NCBI GenBank assembly: GCA_963210315.1
Contig: OY723300.1
Location: 682,001 to 746,000, forward strand
DNA: 64,000 nucleotides
Direction: 5' to 3'
Source of the DNA: Rhynchopus euleeides
Lineage: Eukaryota > Euglenozoa > Diplonemea > Diplonemida > Diplonemidae
Position numbers and translations under genes: made by a program
Shown here: positions 1 to 9,741 of the stretch, piece by piece
Numbering within the stretch: position 1 is the stretch's first letter
Layout of the letters: every line of letters begins with the position of its first letter
The notes under the pieces: model-generated
Seen by the model: only the letters and a program-made list of their open reading frames with translations
Told to the model about the DNA's origin: nothing
Databases searched by the model: none

Positions 1-1388
1 AAAATTAGGGCAACTAGACCCCATTTTGGGTGGTTTTCGGGTGCAAAACGTACCCTAGGCATCCCTGGGGTACATTGTGTACCATCCGGGGACTCTAGGA
101 CCAGTAGAAGTGCGTTACAATGCACATTTTTGCCCCAAAATGGCCCTGCAACCACCCTGCACAGGATTCACCCCAGAAAAGCGAAAAAATGGCCAAAAAT
201 GAGTGTTGGTGGCCCCAAAAGTGGGTAAAAACCTCCGGAAATTCATATCTGGGGTGGGTCTGGGGGTGGTTTTGCACTGTTTACCTCCAGACCGGAATAT
301 TCCAAAAAAATTACAGTTTTTCTCAAGGACATCCGGGGGCCTAGGGGGGGGGTGGGGTTGGGAAGGGGAAGGGGAATGGGGGGGCCAGACGTCGTGGCTA
401 CCCTATCCTCTCGCACAGCCGCACAGATGTGAAAACCCCACCCCTCTAACCACCAGTGATGGCCAGGACCCCCTCCCTCCCCCCAACCCCACACCACCCC
501 CCCCCCCCCCGCCTTTGCCTTTTTTTGCCGTTGTGCCGCTACATCCCATCTCCCACCACCCCATCACCCGTCCCCAATCAGCGACACACTTGCCACCACT
601 TCTACAGGAGTATTTTGGAGGGGGGTGGTTAAAGGGAGGGGGTGGGTGAGGGGGCGGGAGGGGGGGGGGGGTGGAACCTCCCCCCGCTTCTCTCTCTCCC
701 TCCCCCCTCCCCCCTGTACACAGACACACGCCTCTGGGCAGCGCAGCCCGAGGCAAGCGATACCTGCCCTCCCTTCCCCCCACCTCCCCCCTACCCCTAC
801 CCGTTCCCCGATTGGCGGCGGGGCAGGCATTCAGGGGTGCGGTGGGTCTGTGAGTGCCGATTGCAAAGACAGTCGGGGTGCACTCACGCAACACAGAAGG
901 CTTCACGCACACAATCACTCACGTGCCGACGTGCCAAGCCTGGCCCCCCCCCCCCCCCCCCCCATTCTCCGATCTGGGTGTATAAATAATCATTTCGGGC
1001 CGTCAGGGCCTTGCCTTGTCTTCACTTCAATCATCTCCCCCCCCCCCCCCAGCCTCCGTGTGAGGTAACGTGTTCCAAAACCCAAGCCAGTTAGACTCCC
1101 GCCGTGATCCGCACAAAAAAACTGGTTGATCCTCTTCGTTTTTACTTGGCTCTGCGTGTGTGTGTGTGAGGGGAAGGGAGGGGGGGGGAAGCCGTGTTAA
1201 TCTCCCACCCCCACCCCCCCTCCCTCCCCCCCTCCCCCCCCAACACGCAAACTACGCGCGCATACAAAGAGCAACGCACACGCCGCACCACACTTCTCTT
1301 CAACTGCTTCTGCCCGTCTCAAATCAACTCTTATTCTGGAGGCACGCATAGCCCTCCACCCCCACCCCCCCACCCCACCCCTGCGTGC
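1..1388. other. Intergenic DNA, no gene seen
   Basis: This stretch holds long C and G runs (for example around 500, 660 and 950) and polypyrimidine tracts. The open frames here are low-complexity Pro/Gly/Ser translations of those runs, with no domain-like sequence. The only possible signal is a TATA-like site at 981-988, upstream of the WD40-like gene. Confidence 0.6.
981..988 (+). promoter_or_regulatory. Possible TATA box (TATAAATA)
   Basis: TATAAATA lies about 400 bp upstream of the ATG at 1389 in otherwise GC-rich DNA. It could serve the WD40-like gene, with a long 5' leader or a 5' UTR intron between. This is inference from motif and position only. Confidence 0.25.
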
Positions 1389-3024
1389 ATGTCTCGGCAC
1401 CAGCTCTTCCTGTTTGCTGTGGTTGCCGGGTCGGTGGGGGATGTTATCTCCGGGCTCCCCATCCTCCCTTCACGGCCAGTGAGGCCGGCGTTGAACTGCT
1501 CTGTGAAGGCGGATGCAAGCCTGCTGTCGCTTGAGCTCCCCCTGCCGGGGGTGTCGCTGATACGCTTCTCGCCCGACGGGCAGAGCCTCGTGATGGACGA
1601 GGAGTACGGCATCCAGGTCTGGAGCAGCAAGACGGAGGACAAGAAGTTCAGCATACCGCCGCTGCATCCGACGTACCCCAACAGCCTCGCCTACTCGCCG
1701 AACGGCATGACATTGGCGACGGGGAAGGCGAAGATCATCGAGGTCTACAGCACCAGCAGCGGATTGCTTCTCCAACGCCTCAGAGGGCATGCCTCGTCGG
1801 TGGCGACAATAGCATACTCACCCAACGGCAAGCTGCTGTTTTCCAAAGACATACTGACCTTCTGCCTCTGGGACGTCGAGAGCGGTGCGCTCATCCTGCA
1901 GCGCCCGGAGGTGATGGGCGGTACGGGCGCCGCCTTCTCGCCGGATGGATCGCGGGTCGTCGTCGCCGTCGCCTCCTCCACCGTCCTGATGCTCAATGCG
2001 AACCCCAGCCAGATGCTCAATGAGGTCTGGCGGGATCAGCGGAACGACGGGTCCTTCATCATCGGCCTGGCTTACTCCAGCGACGGGGGTCGGATTGTCG
2101 TGCAGTACACTGTGATGCAGGGGGAGAGCTACTTCCTTGTGCTCAGCAGCGAGACTGGCAAGGTGCTCCTCGGGCCGATCACAAGCGATTCGACAAATAT
2201 TATCTTCTCCCCAGATGGGGACCGGGTCATCGGCTCGTCGTTGGGGGGTGGTGTGATGCTGTGGGATTCCTACAACGGCACGCTGGTGAAGACACTGTGT
2301 GTCATGGGGAGCGTGCTCGGGATGGACGTGTCGTCCGGTGGCGACCGGCTGGCGGTGGCAACCACCCTGCAGGTTGAGGTCTACAACCTGCCGCCGTACC
2401 ACCGCCCGACGCTCCCGCCGACACCGGCGCCGGAGACGGGCGTGCCGGCAACCCCGGCGCCCCCGACCCCTGCCCCTGCCACGGCTGTGCCGACTGTCCA
2501 GCCGGCAACAGACGCAGCAGCAACCGTGTTACCCCTCAATGGGAATGTGACAGGCGCGCCGGCAGTGAACGGCACAGAGGTATGGACGGTGCGGTGTGGG
2601 AAGCAGCGGGGGCAGGGGGTCATCTTTGCCAGAGAGAGAGAGAGAGAGGGGGGGGAGGGGGGTGTTTTGTCCTAAGAAAGACCTGTGGTAGTGTTTGACA
2701 AACAAAGAACGCAGCTCTACGTGTATATTTGGCACCACACCCCACACATCACAGACCGGCACTGCTGGGCAGAATGTCCAAAACACAACGCTCCTTGTGG
2801 TGCTTCTTGCGTCGCAGTCCATGGCATGCGTCGCCCTTGTGGTAGGCGTGGTGCTCGTGACGCGGCGCTGGAAGGCACTCAAGCGGAACCGCGGGCATCG
2901 GAGCTCTGTCCCCGACTACCTGAGCGAAGCGATGGTTTTCCCGCCTGGATACCCGCCAGCCGACCCCACGGAGCACTTGGTGCCCTCTGAGGGCGAGAGC
3001 GTGGTCATGGAAATCATCGAATAG
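1389..3024 (+). CDS. Predicted type I membrane protein with WD40-like beta-propeller ectodomain (two exons)
   Basis: Exon 1 (1389-2579) starts at an ATG followed by a hydrophobic signal-peptide-like stretch (residues 1 to about 22). Seven [FYV]S-x-[DNG]-G motifs follow (FSPDG, YSPNG, YSPNG, FSPDG, YSSDG, FSPDG, VSSGG), the strand-turn signature of WD40-type blades, so a seven-bladed propeller is likely. Residues about 341-397 form a Pro/Thr/Ala-rich stalk with NVT and NGT sequons. Without splicing the frame runs into a GA-repeat and stops at 2675. Removing a GT-AG intron (2580-2754) joins it in phase 0 to exon 2, which encodes a transmembrane helix (about residues 410-432), a basic stop-transfer (TRRWK) and a cytoplasmic tail ending at the stop at 3022-3024. 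The predicted product is 486 aa. An alternative in-phase acceptor at 2771-2772 would drop six residues. The ligand and role are unknown; a cell-surface receptor or adhesin is inference. Confidence 0.7.
2580..2754 (+). other. Predicted spliceosomal intron (GT-AG, 175 bp)
   Basis: The donor GAG|GTATGG and the acceptor CATCACAG|ACC are both phase 0. The intron contains a (GA)n run and a G-rich tract and has an in-frame stop at 2673-2675. Splicing joins an extracellular stalk to a membrane helix, which makes biological sense. A second AG at 2771-2772 is also in phase. Confidence 0.6.
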
Positions 3025-4610
3025 GAACAGGAACAGCAGAGGACCGGCCCACAGCCTTGTGTTGTGTGCTGGCAAGGTTCGGGTGCCCTGCTGGAATATG
3101 CCACAGGGGCGCAGGGCGTACTCGCCTGTCGTCCTGTTGGCTCAGTTTCTCCACCCTCTCTGCCTGGGGGGTGGATGTCTGGATGAGGTTATTTCCCGCC
3201 GACACACAAACAGACCCACAGCGGGCAGTAGTCCGGGTGCAGGGTCGGCCCCACCCAAGACGCGCCCGCTGCGGACACACTATCACCTCCACGCGTCAGG
3301 TGCTGAAAGCCACACTGCTTTCAATCTAGCCTCTTGCTTATGTGTTTCCTCTCGCCTCACCCTGCATGTTTTCTCCTTTGGATTCTGTTCCTTCACTTCT
3401 GGGGAGGGGATTCGTCGTCATCCGTGAGTGCGTGCATGCAAATCACATGCGGCCGGAGTCCAACGCGTTGCTGATGCCCGGCTGCATGTGTGGTATTGTT
3501 TGTTTTTCTTTGTGCCGGTTCCTTCATTTTGTTTCGTTTGGGCCAAAAAAAGATACTTCCAAGGCACACGCAGGCGTGCCTATGTCTTCTGTCAGTCTCT
3601 CAGTCGATACTACTCAAAAGACACTGTGGCCTGGCACTGTACGGTCGTCCCATCCGTCAGACGACTGTTCTTCATGACCAAACACCCCGGGTAAAACGGG
3701 CGATACGTAAGGAGGAGAGGTGCAATCCCATTCGGGGATTGCACTTTCTCCAAAACAAGAGTTCAAACTGGGGACGTGTGGGCAGTGGATGATATCAGAT
3801 TTTTTTTCCATTGCGTTGTCCGGTAAGGTCTTAACGTGTGTGTGCATGACGGTGGTGGGCGTGCATCAGATTCCGTTCGGTGTGTCCAGCACGAAACAAA
3901 GCAAGATTTACGCGTGGTTGTTCTTCCTATGAGGTTCGCTCGAATTGCACAGCAAGAATGCTTCCCGGAATCAGATGTATTTCGCGGCCCGGACATGAGA
4001 GAACACAATGATACCTGAAATCCTCACGGGCAGGGACAGATGTATGTCATCCTCCCCCGACACCACCTGTGCGATACCCTTGCGTGTTGGGGAATACCCA
4101 CTCTCTCTCTCTCCTTGCCATCTTTCGCGAGTCGGTTCCGTTGTAGCATTTCGCGTTATCCTGCGTGCAAGCCAATTTGAATCCTCGATTTCGAATAACG
4201 GGTGATGTGGGGGGTGGGGGTTGGGGTGGCTGGGTGGGCGGAGATCAGTTATTTGGAGCTGCAGATCGCACGCCACCTCACACCAGGAGTGGTTGTGTGC
4301 GGCGGGGGGGGGGGGGGGGAGGGTATTTTCTTTATTGTTTGCAGTATTCCCTTCCCTTCCAAACCGCAAAGGGCACTGTCGCAGGGCGCGAAGCGGAATT
4401 TTTTTTGGTTGGAGAATGGTGATTCGGGCTTCCCGCCTCACAACATGGCGACGGGTGTACACCTGTCGGACCACCCCCCCGTTGCAATTTCACCCGTCGG
4501 CCCGACAAGTCATGGTGGGTCGGCTAGTCCGTGCAGTGCACACCTCAGGGGCAGGGGAGGGGAATGGGGGAGAGGCGTTCCATTCAGAGCTCAGGCATGG
4601 GGGGGGGGGG
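3025..4610. other. Intergenic DNA, no gene seen
   Basis: No open frame here has recognisable domains or convincing composition. The stretch should include the 3' UTR of the WD40-like gene. It contains one clear hairpin (3714-3751) and G-rich tracts near 4200-4320 and 4600. Confidence 0.5.
3714..3751 (+). other. Perfect hairpin with one bulge
   Basis: A 16-bp stem (GGAGAGGTGCAATCCC pairing with GGGATTGCACTTTCTCC, one bulged T) closes a 5-nt loop, ATTCG. It stands alone about 690 bp downstream of the WD40-like stop codon. It is not followed by a T-tract. It could be an RNA structure or a small-RNA precursor; the function is unknown. Confidence 0.5.
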
Positions 4611-4612
4611 TA

Positions 4613-6339
4613 GGGGGGGTCAAATGCCACCCTTTTACGTGGACAAACACGATTTTTCAAAAAACCGGCGCAGAGGCCCCAAAGCCCCCGTAAACCCTCC
4701 AAACCCCCCCAGATCGGTCCGGAAACCCATCGAACCCCACTTTTCCACCATTCCGGGCACCTCAGGTGCCCGAATTGGGGTACCTAAATTTTGTGCCACC
4801 GTTTGGTACCGGACAGTGCCACTGTGTGGGAGGTTGGAAAAGAAAATGCCCCAACACACCACATCTGAGGGTTGCAATGCATGTTGCTTGCCAACCACGT
4901 CATCCGGTGGGTGTCAGGCGCTATGTAGGTGGCATTAGCCAGGTCTTCGATGTGTTCTGGCTTGTATATATACCTCCCTGCCACCATGCACCGGGAGGCT
5001 GCCTGTAGGTACGGAACAGTCCAGATGGTCGTGTGATTCCTGTGCAGCAGTGCTCCACAACCGGGATGTGTTGACAACGACTGTTGCAACACGAGCTGTA
5101 CATTCCGGGAACACATGAAGTGCGCTGTCGTGGTACCCATTGTGCCAGAATTGGTAGTTGCTGCGGTCTACTTTGCCTGGCCCAAGAGCACTGGTACTGA
5201 ACGGTGCAATATGCGTGGCGAGGTGAATACAACGGAAGCGCGCAAAGTCAATACAGCTCTCGGATGGCGGGTGGTGGTGCCACTAGTGTGTGACGTTCAC
5301 TCGAGGATACAACGCATCACAATGAATCAGCAACCGTGGACCGAGTACAATACGCTCTCTGTGGCTGGTGTGGGGGACAAAGGCAGTGCCTGTGCCGCAG
5401 GCAGGGAGGTATATATACAAGCCAGAACACATCGAAGACCTGGCTAATGCCACCTACATAGCGCCTGACACCCACCGGATGACGTGGTTGGCAAGCAACA
5501 TGCATTGCAACCCTCAGATGTGGCTAGCACGGCCGTGGTCCAGGGCATGGCCGAAAACTGCTTGGGTAACGAGGCTCCCCAGACCAGGATGGGTGGAGAC
5601 ACCCGGAGTCTAAATAGTCACACCACGTCAGGCCAGACCTTCGCATTGCACTCCGCGAAGACTGCCACACAGCCGCGGGGCAGGTGTGCAGCCTGTGGAA
5701 AACCTCGTATAGAAAAGACTGTAAGGGACGACAGCCCCGCCGAGGCGATACAGCGCCAGACGCGGCCCGAGTTTCTGGAGACCGACCGGGGAACTGGTTC
5801 GTCTTCAGGATAAGCGCCTCACAGAGGACTGATCCTCACCTGTGTGATCCGTGAACCTCAGCCCCATGGTGCTGGAGTGGAGCGGGTGCCTCGACCTCTT
5901 TTCGGGTTTTTTTTCTATTTCTTTATTTTCTTTTGGGTGCGTCCACCAAAGAAAACGTGGCCACCCACTCGCAGAGGCTCCCGAAAGCTCCAGCATCAGC
6001 TCGAGGTTCATGGAGTAGATCGGTGTCTCCAGAAGAAGGGGATGTCCGGTCGAAGAAGACAAACGACGAAGACAACCACACAGGCCGCACAAAAAAAATG
6101 TGGTGTGTTGGGGCATTTTCTTTTCCAACCTCCCACACAGTGGCACTGTCCGGTACCAAACGGTGGCACAAAATTTAGGTACCCCAATTCGGGCACCTGA
6201 GGTGCCCGGAATGGTGGAAAAGTGGGGTTCGATGGGTTTCCGGACCGATCTGGGGGGGTTTGGAGGGTTTACGGGGGCTTTGGGGCCTCTGCGCCGGTTT
6301 TTTGAAAAATCGTGTTTGTCACCCCCATTTGACCCCCCC
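4613..6339. mobile_element. Element A, copy 1: long-TIR transposon of the GGGGGGGTCA family
   Basis: The element starts GGGGGGGTCAAATG and ends CATTTGACCCCCCC, flanked by TA on both sides (4611-4612 and 6340-6341), consistent with a TA target-site duplication. The terminal inverted repeats are about 370 bp long and cover much of the element. The right arm is split by a 574-bp insertion (5524-6097) that is absent from copy A'. No transposase frame is present, so it looks non-autonomous. The TA duplication fits Tc1/mariner-like mobilisation, but the ends do not match a family I recognise. Confidence 0.75.
5524..6097 (+). mobile_element. Retroposon-like insertion within element A
   Basis: Compared with the intact sequence in A', copy 1 has 574 extra bases flanked by the 6-bp direct repeat ATGTGG (5518-5523 and 6098-6103). 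The insert has no terminal inverted repeat and ends in a short A tract (6091-6098) just before the right duplication. This is the structure of a target-primed retroposon such as a SINE, a truncated LINE or a processed transcript. I see no tRNA-type A/B boxes and no coding domain. Confidence 0.5.
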
Positions 6340-6341
6340 TA

Positions 6342-7237
6342 GGGGCAGAGACCCCGATAAGAATCCGACCCCCTGACCCCACCCGACCCCCGACCCCCTC
6401 TTATAAAAGACCCCCCCCCCCAAATATCTGGGAAAAACCCTGGGGTTTTCCCGAGGAAACGCGGGTTTCTCCCTCTGTTGCATTGTTTGGACTCCGTGCG
6501 GATCGTAGTGGGGTCACTTTGTTGGTGTAGGTGCCACACAACACCCCTGAAATGCAGAGGTGGTCCTCGTCGAGAATGGGGGTCGGAAACCCGGGGGTCG
6601 GAATCGAGGGGTCGGATATGGGGGTCAGAGGGGGTCGGCCCCCCTCCCGACCCCCCATTGTTCTCGGGGTTCGGAATACGGGGGGTCGGAGGGGTCGGAA
6701 GGGGGTCTGAAAATGGAGGTCTGAAACTTGGGGGTCGGAACTTTTGCACTATTTCTCAGGGGTCGGAAAATGGGGGGTTGCAAACTTGGGGGGTCGGAGT
6801 ATGAGGGGTCGGCCCCCCTCCCGACCCCCTCCGACCCCCCCACACAGGGTTTGCAAAACCCCGTCCTTTTGAATATTTGGGACTACTGGGTCATTTCGTG
6901 GATAGAAGTACCAAGCTTCACTCATGAAATGTGGGTCTGGTCCAGGGATAGTCGTGGGAGGAGATGCCTGGGAGGCACACACCATGCCACCCTACCCACC
7001 CACCCAGCGGCACCCTCCCCGACCCCCTCCTCGGGTTTTTCAAAAACCCGTTCTTTTGAATGTTTGGAGTTTGTGCGGATCGCAGTGGGGTCATTTTGGC
7101 CATGGGGTGCCTATGAACACCCCTTATTGGTGGTCCCCATTCAGGCAAATTCCTCAAGGCGACCCCCTCGGACCCCCTCCCGACCCCCGACCCCTGCCCC
7201 CCCCGACCCCCGACCCCCTCTTATCGGGGTCTATGCC
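6342..7237. mobile_element. Element F: TIR element rich in GACCCCC repeats
   Basis: The left end GGGGCAGAGACCCCGATAAG matches the inverted right end GGCATAGACCCCGATAAGA (about 19 bp), and TA lies on both sides (6340-6341 and 7238-7239). The left TA is shared with the right end of element A, so one element inserted at the other's flank. The interior is made of degenerate GACCCCC / GGGGTCGGA repeats plus a diverged direct duplication (around 6488-6540 and 7060-7115, both carrying TGTGCGGATCGYAGTGGGGT-like sequence). The open frames across it are repeat translations, not genes. Confidence 0.6.
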
Positions 7238-7239
7238 TA

Positions 7240-8930
7240 GGGGGGGGGGGGGGCAGACCCCCCCCCCTCTCTTATTTGTTCATTGCAGTTGGCATGCCCA
7301 TGCCATCTGTCACTGTCAAATGCATGCCAGAGCCCCTCTGACCCACACCCCTCGTCGTGCCTGGAGGTGCCCCGCCCCGCCTCCACTCTTCCCCCCCCCC
7401 CCCCCACCATATGCGTGTTTCCATCGCTCTCCACTCTTCATTGATCTATTCCGTTGGTTCAGTTCGTTTTGGGTTTCACTCTATTTTGCGTGGCCTCCCA
7501 CTTCCCTCAACCCCCACCCCCCCCTTTCCCCCATTCCCCTCATACCGCTGTGGGTGCTGCGAGGTCTCCCCCTCCCCCCGCATCGCCGGCGCGGTGGGGG
7601 AGTGCCAGAATCAAGAAATAATTCCACCACCCGACCCCCCCCCCCCTCTCTCTCTCTCCCTCGGAGCAGCTTCCTCCCCCCCCGCGCCCCCCTGGTGGTG
7701 TCTGGTGTTGGGAGACTTGTTTTACCTTTTCACTCCTGACAAATCACACGCACACACTCACCCATCTGATATCTTGAGGATTGCATGCCGACGGGTTGCA
7801 ACTCCAATCCGCGGGTAGTGGGTGTGGCCGCAGGACACACTTGTTCTGTTGGACCCTATGGCGGCTGTTCGGCCCTGTTTTTTCCCCGTGACTTGCATCA
7901 CGAGTTAAGTGGAGGGTCGGGCGACGTATTTTTAACGTGCATCACGAGTCGGTTGGGTTGTCTGATTTACGACGCCCCTCCCCCCCCCCCCCCCCCCCTC
8001 ACCCCCCTCCCCCCTCGCTCCCGTGGGAGACTTGCCTTTGCCTTCACCATCTCGACAATCAAAAAAGCCCCCCCCCCCCCTCCCCTCACTCCCGTGGCTT
8101 GCATCCTTACCCCCCTTGGCTCCGGCCAGCGTGTCTTTTTGGCGTACTTTGTGGGCAATACCCCAGAGCATAATCGGGCGCAGAAAAATACTTCTTGGAT
8201 CAAACGAGATGCAAATGAAATATCCTTCTGGGGCAGCAGAAGCATCGTGTGTGCGTCGCTGCCATTTTTTTTCTTGTGGCCCTACGGAAAAGAAAAGCAC
8301 GTCTGCGGGGGCCCTCGCTACCAGATGTGACTGAGTGAGAAAAAGTGAGTTCCAGCCCACTTCCCCTCACTGACTGACGAGCTGTGACGAGCTTTGACTG
8401 GTAGCGAGGGCCCCCCGGTTATTATTTTTGTTTCCTCCGGGGGGGAGGGGGGGGGAGGGAGCGGGTGCACCATATTTCCGATATCAAATTGAGGGGGGAA
8501 ATGCTTTCACACCGTCAAACAAAGCGGGAGGGGCGGCAGCTGCAGCTCTGCTGTGCTGTGGCCTACACTACACCAGCACAGAATTCAAACAAGGCAGAGT
8601 CGAACACATGCCCTTTTGATGAAGAACGGACAGCGGGTGCCAGAGGTCTTGTTATGTGGACTATGCTCGCACGAGACCTACACTAAACATCGCCGTGCCA
8701 GTTTTCTTCAGCTTTCTGGCGACTGCATGCGTGATGCTGTGGGTGGGTGGGGAGGGGGGTGGGAAGGGTGTGGGCGGGCACCTTCACAATTTTATACCGG
8801 ATTTGGCGCACAAACAACAGCCTTATCTTTTTTTTGCGAGTGACCCCATTTTTTGGTGTGTCGTGAATGCGTGTGCAACTTCTTATTTTTGTTTGGCACT
8901 GATTTTTTTGGATCAGTCCTATTCGTGGTA
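7240..8930. other. Homopolymer-rich intergenic DNA, no gene seen
   Basis: Poly-C and poly-G runs recur at 7240, 7390, 7980, 8065 and 8440. The open frames give Pro/Ser-rich low complexity. The one ordered structure is an inverted repeat at 8307-8414. Confidence 0.5.
8307..8414. repeat. Inverted repeat around a structured 73-base centre
   Basis: GGGGGCCCTCGCTACCAG (8307-8324) is repeated in inverted orientation as CTGGTAGCGAGGGCCCC (8398-8414). The spacer is rich in GTGAGT and TGACGAGC motifs. It could be a tiny foldback element or an RNA hairpin; I see no flanking duplication. Confidence 0.45.
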
Positions 8931-9620
8931 ATTTACCCCCCCCCCCCCCCCAAAAAAAAAAATTTACCCCCCCCCTTATATTACCCCCTTTTTCGGAAAT
9001 TTTGGGGCCCCAGAAACTTGGTAATTTACCCCCCCCCCTTTGGCTGTGGGGGTGGGGGGAAAATACCCATTTTTTGGCTGGTCGGGGGGTAAATTTACCC
9101 CCTCCACTGGGTGGTGGGGGGGTAATTTACCACCCCCTTTGCCTGGTAGGGGGGTAAATTACCCCCCCTACCTGGTAAGAGGGGGTAAATTTACCCCCCA
9201 CCAGGCTAAGGGGGGTAAATTACCCCCCTGGCCCTCCCCAGCAAAGGGGGGGTAATTTGTTCCCGCTCTTACTGGGGGGGTAATTTACCCCCTCCCAGGC
9301 CAAAGGGGTATTTGCCACCCCTTTACCCGTAGGGAGGGTAAATTTGCCCCCTTGTACTGGAGAGGGGGGTAATTTACCCCCCCTACCCACCACCGGAGAA
9401 GGGGGTAAATTACCCCCCAGTAAGGGCGGGGGCAATTTACCCCCCCTTGACTGGGGAGGGCCAGGGGGGTAATTTACCCCCTCCCCGGGCAAAGGGGGTG
9501 GCACATGTACCCCCCTTTGCCTGGAAGGGGGGTAAATTACCCCCCAGTTACCCCCACTACCCAGTCAGAAGGGGGGTAATTTACCCCCTCTTTGCCGCCA
9601 GGGGAGGGTAATTGGCCGTG
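8931..9620. repeat. Array of palindromic GGGGGTAAATTACCCCC-like motifs
   Basis: About 16 variants of a palindrome of the form G5-7 TAAATT(T)A C5-8 occur at roughly 30-60 bp spacing, separated by short variable G/C-rich spacers such as TGCCTGG and CCAGTA. Shorter relatives occur at 17278 and 25425-25505. The spacing and spacers vary too much for a clean satellite. I see no coding potential. It may be a degenerate array of transposon ends or a structural repeat. Confidence 0.6.
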
Positions 9621-9741
9621 AGGTAGGCACCACACACCCCACCGCATGTGACAGGTCCAATCATGCCGAAGGAAGTGTCCGAGGGCCTGGGTGATGCCAG
9701 GGTAGGTCACCCACAGGCCCTGGGCGCCCTCTCACCCCCCT

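Noticed and set aside
403-1068. Several overlapping open frames of 60-170 aa
   Set aside because: All are Pro/Gly/Arg translations of homopolymer runs.
6342-7240. Open frames of 100-270 aa with Pro/Asp/Ser repeats
   Set aside because: They translate GACCCCC / GGGGTCGGA repeats inside element F.
8931-9620. CRISPR-like array of repeats and spacers
   Set aside because: Repeats are imperfect low-complexity palindromes with irregular spacing in a eukaryotic context. No cas genes.
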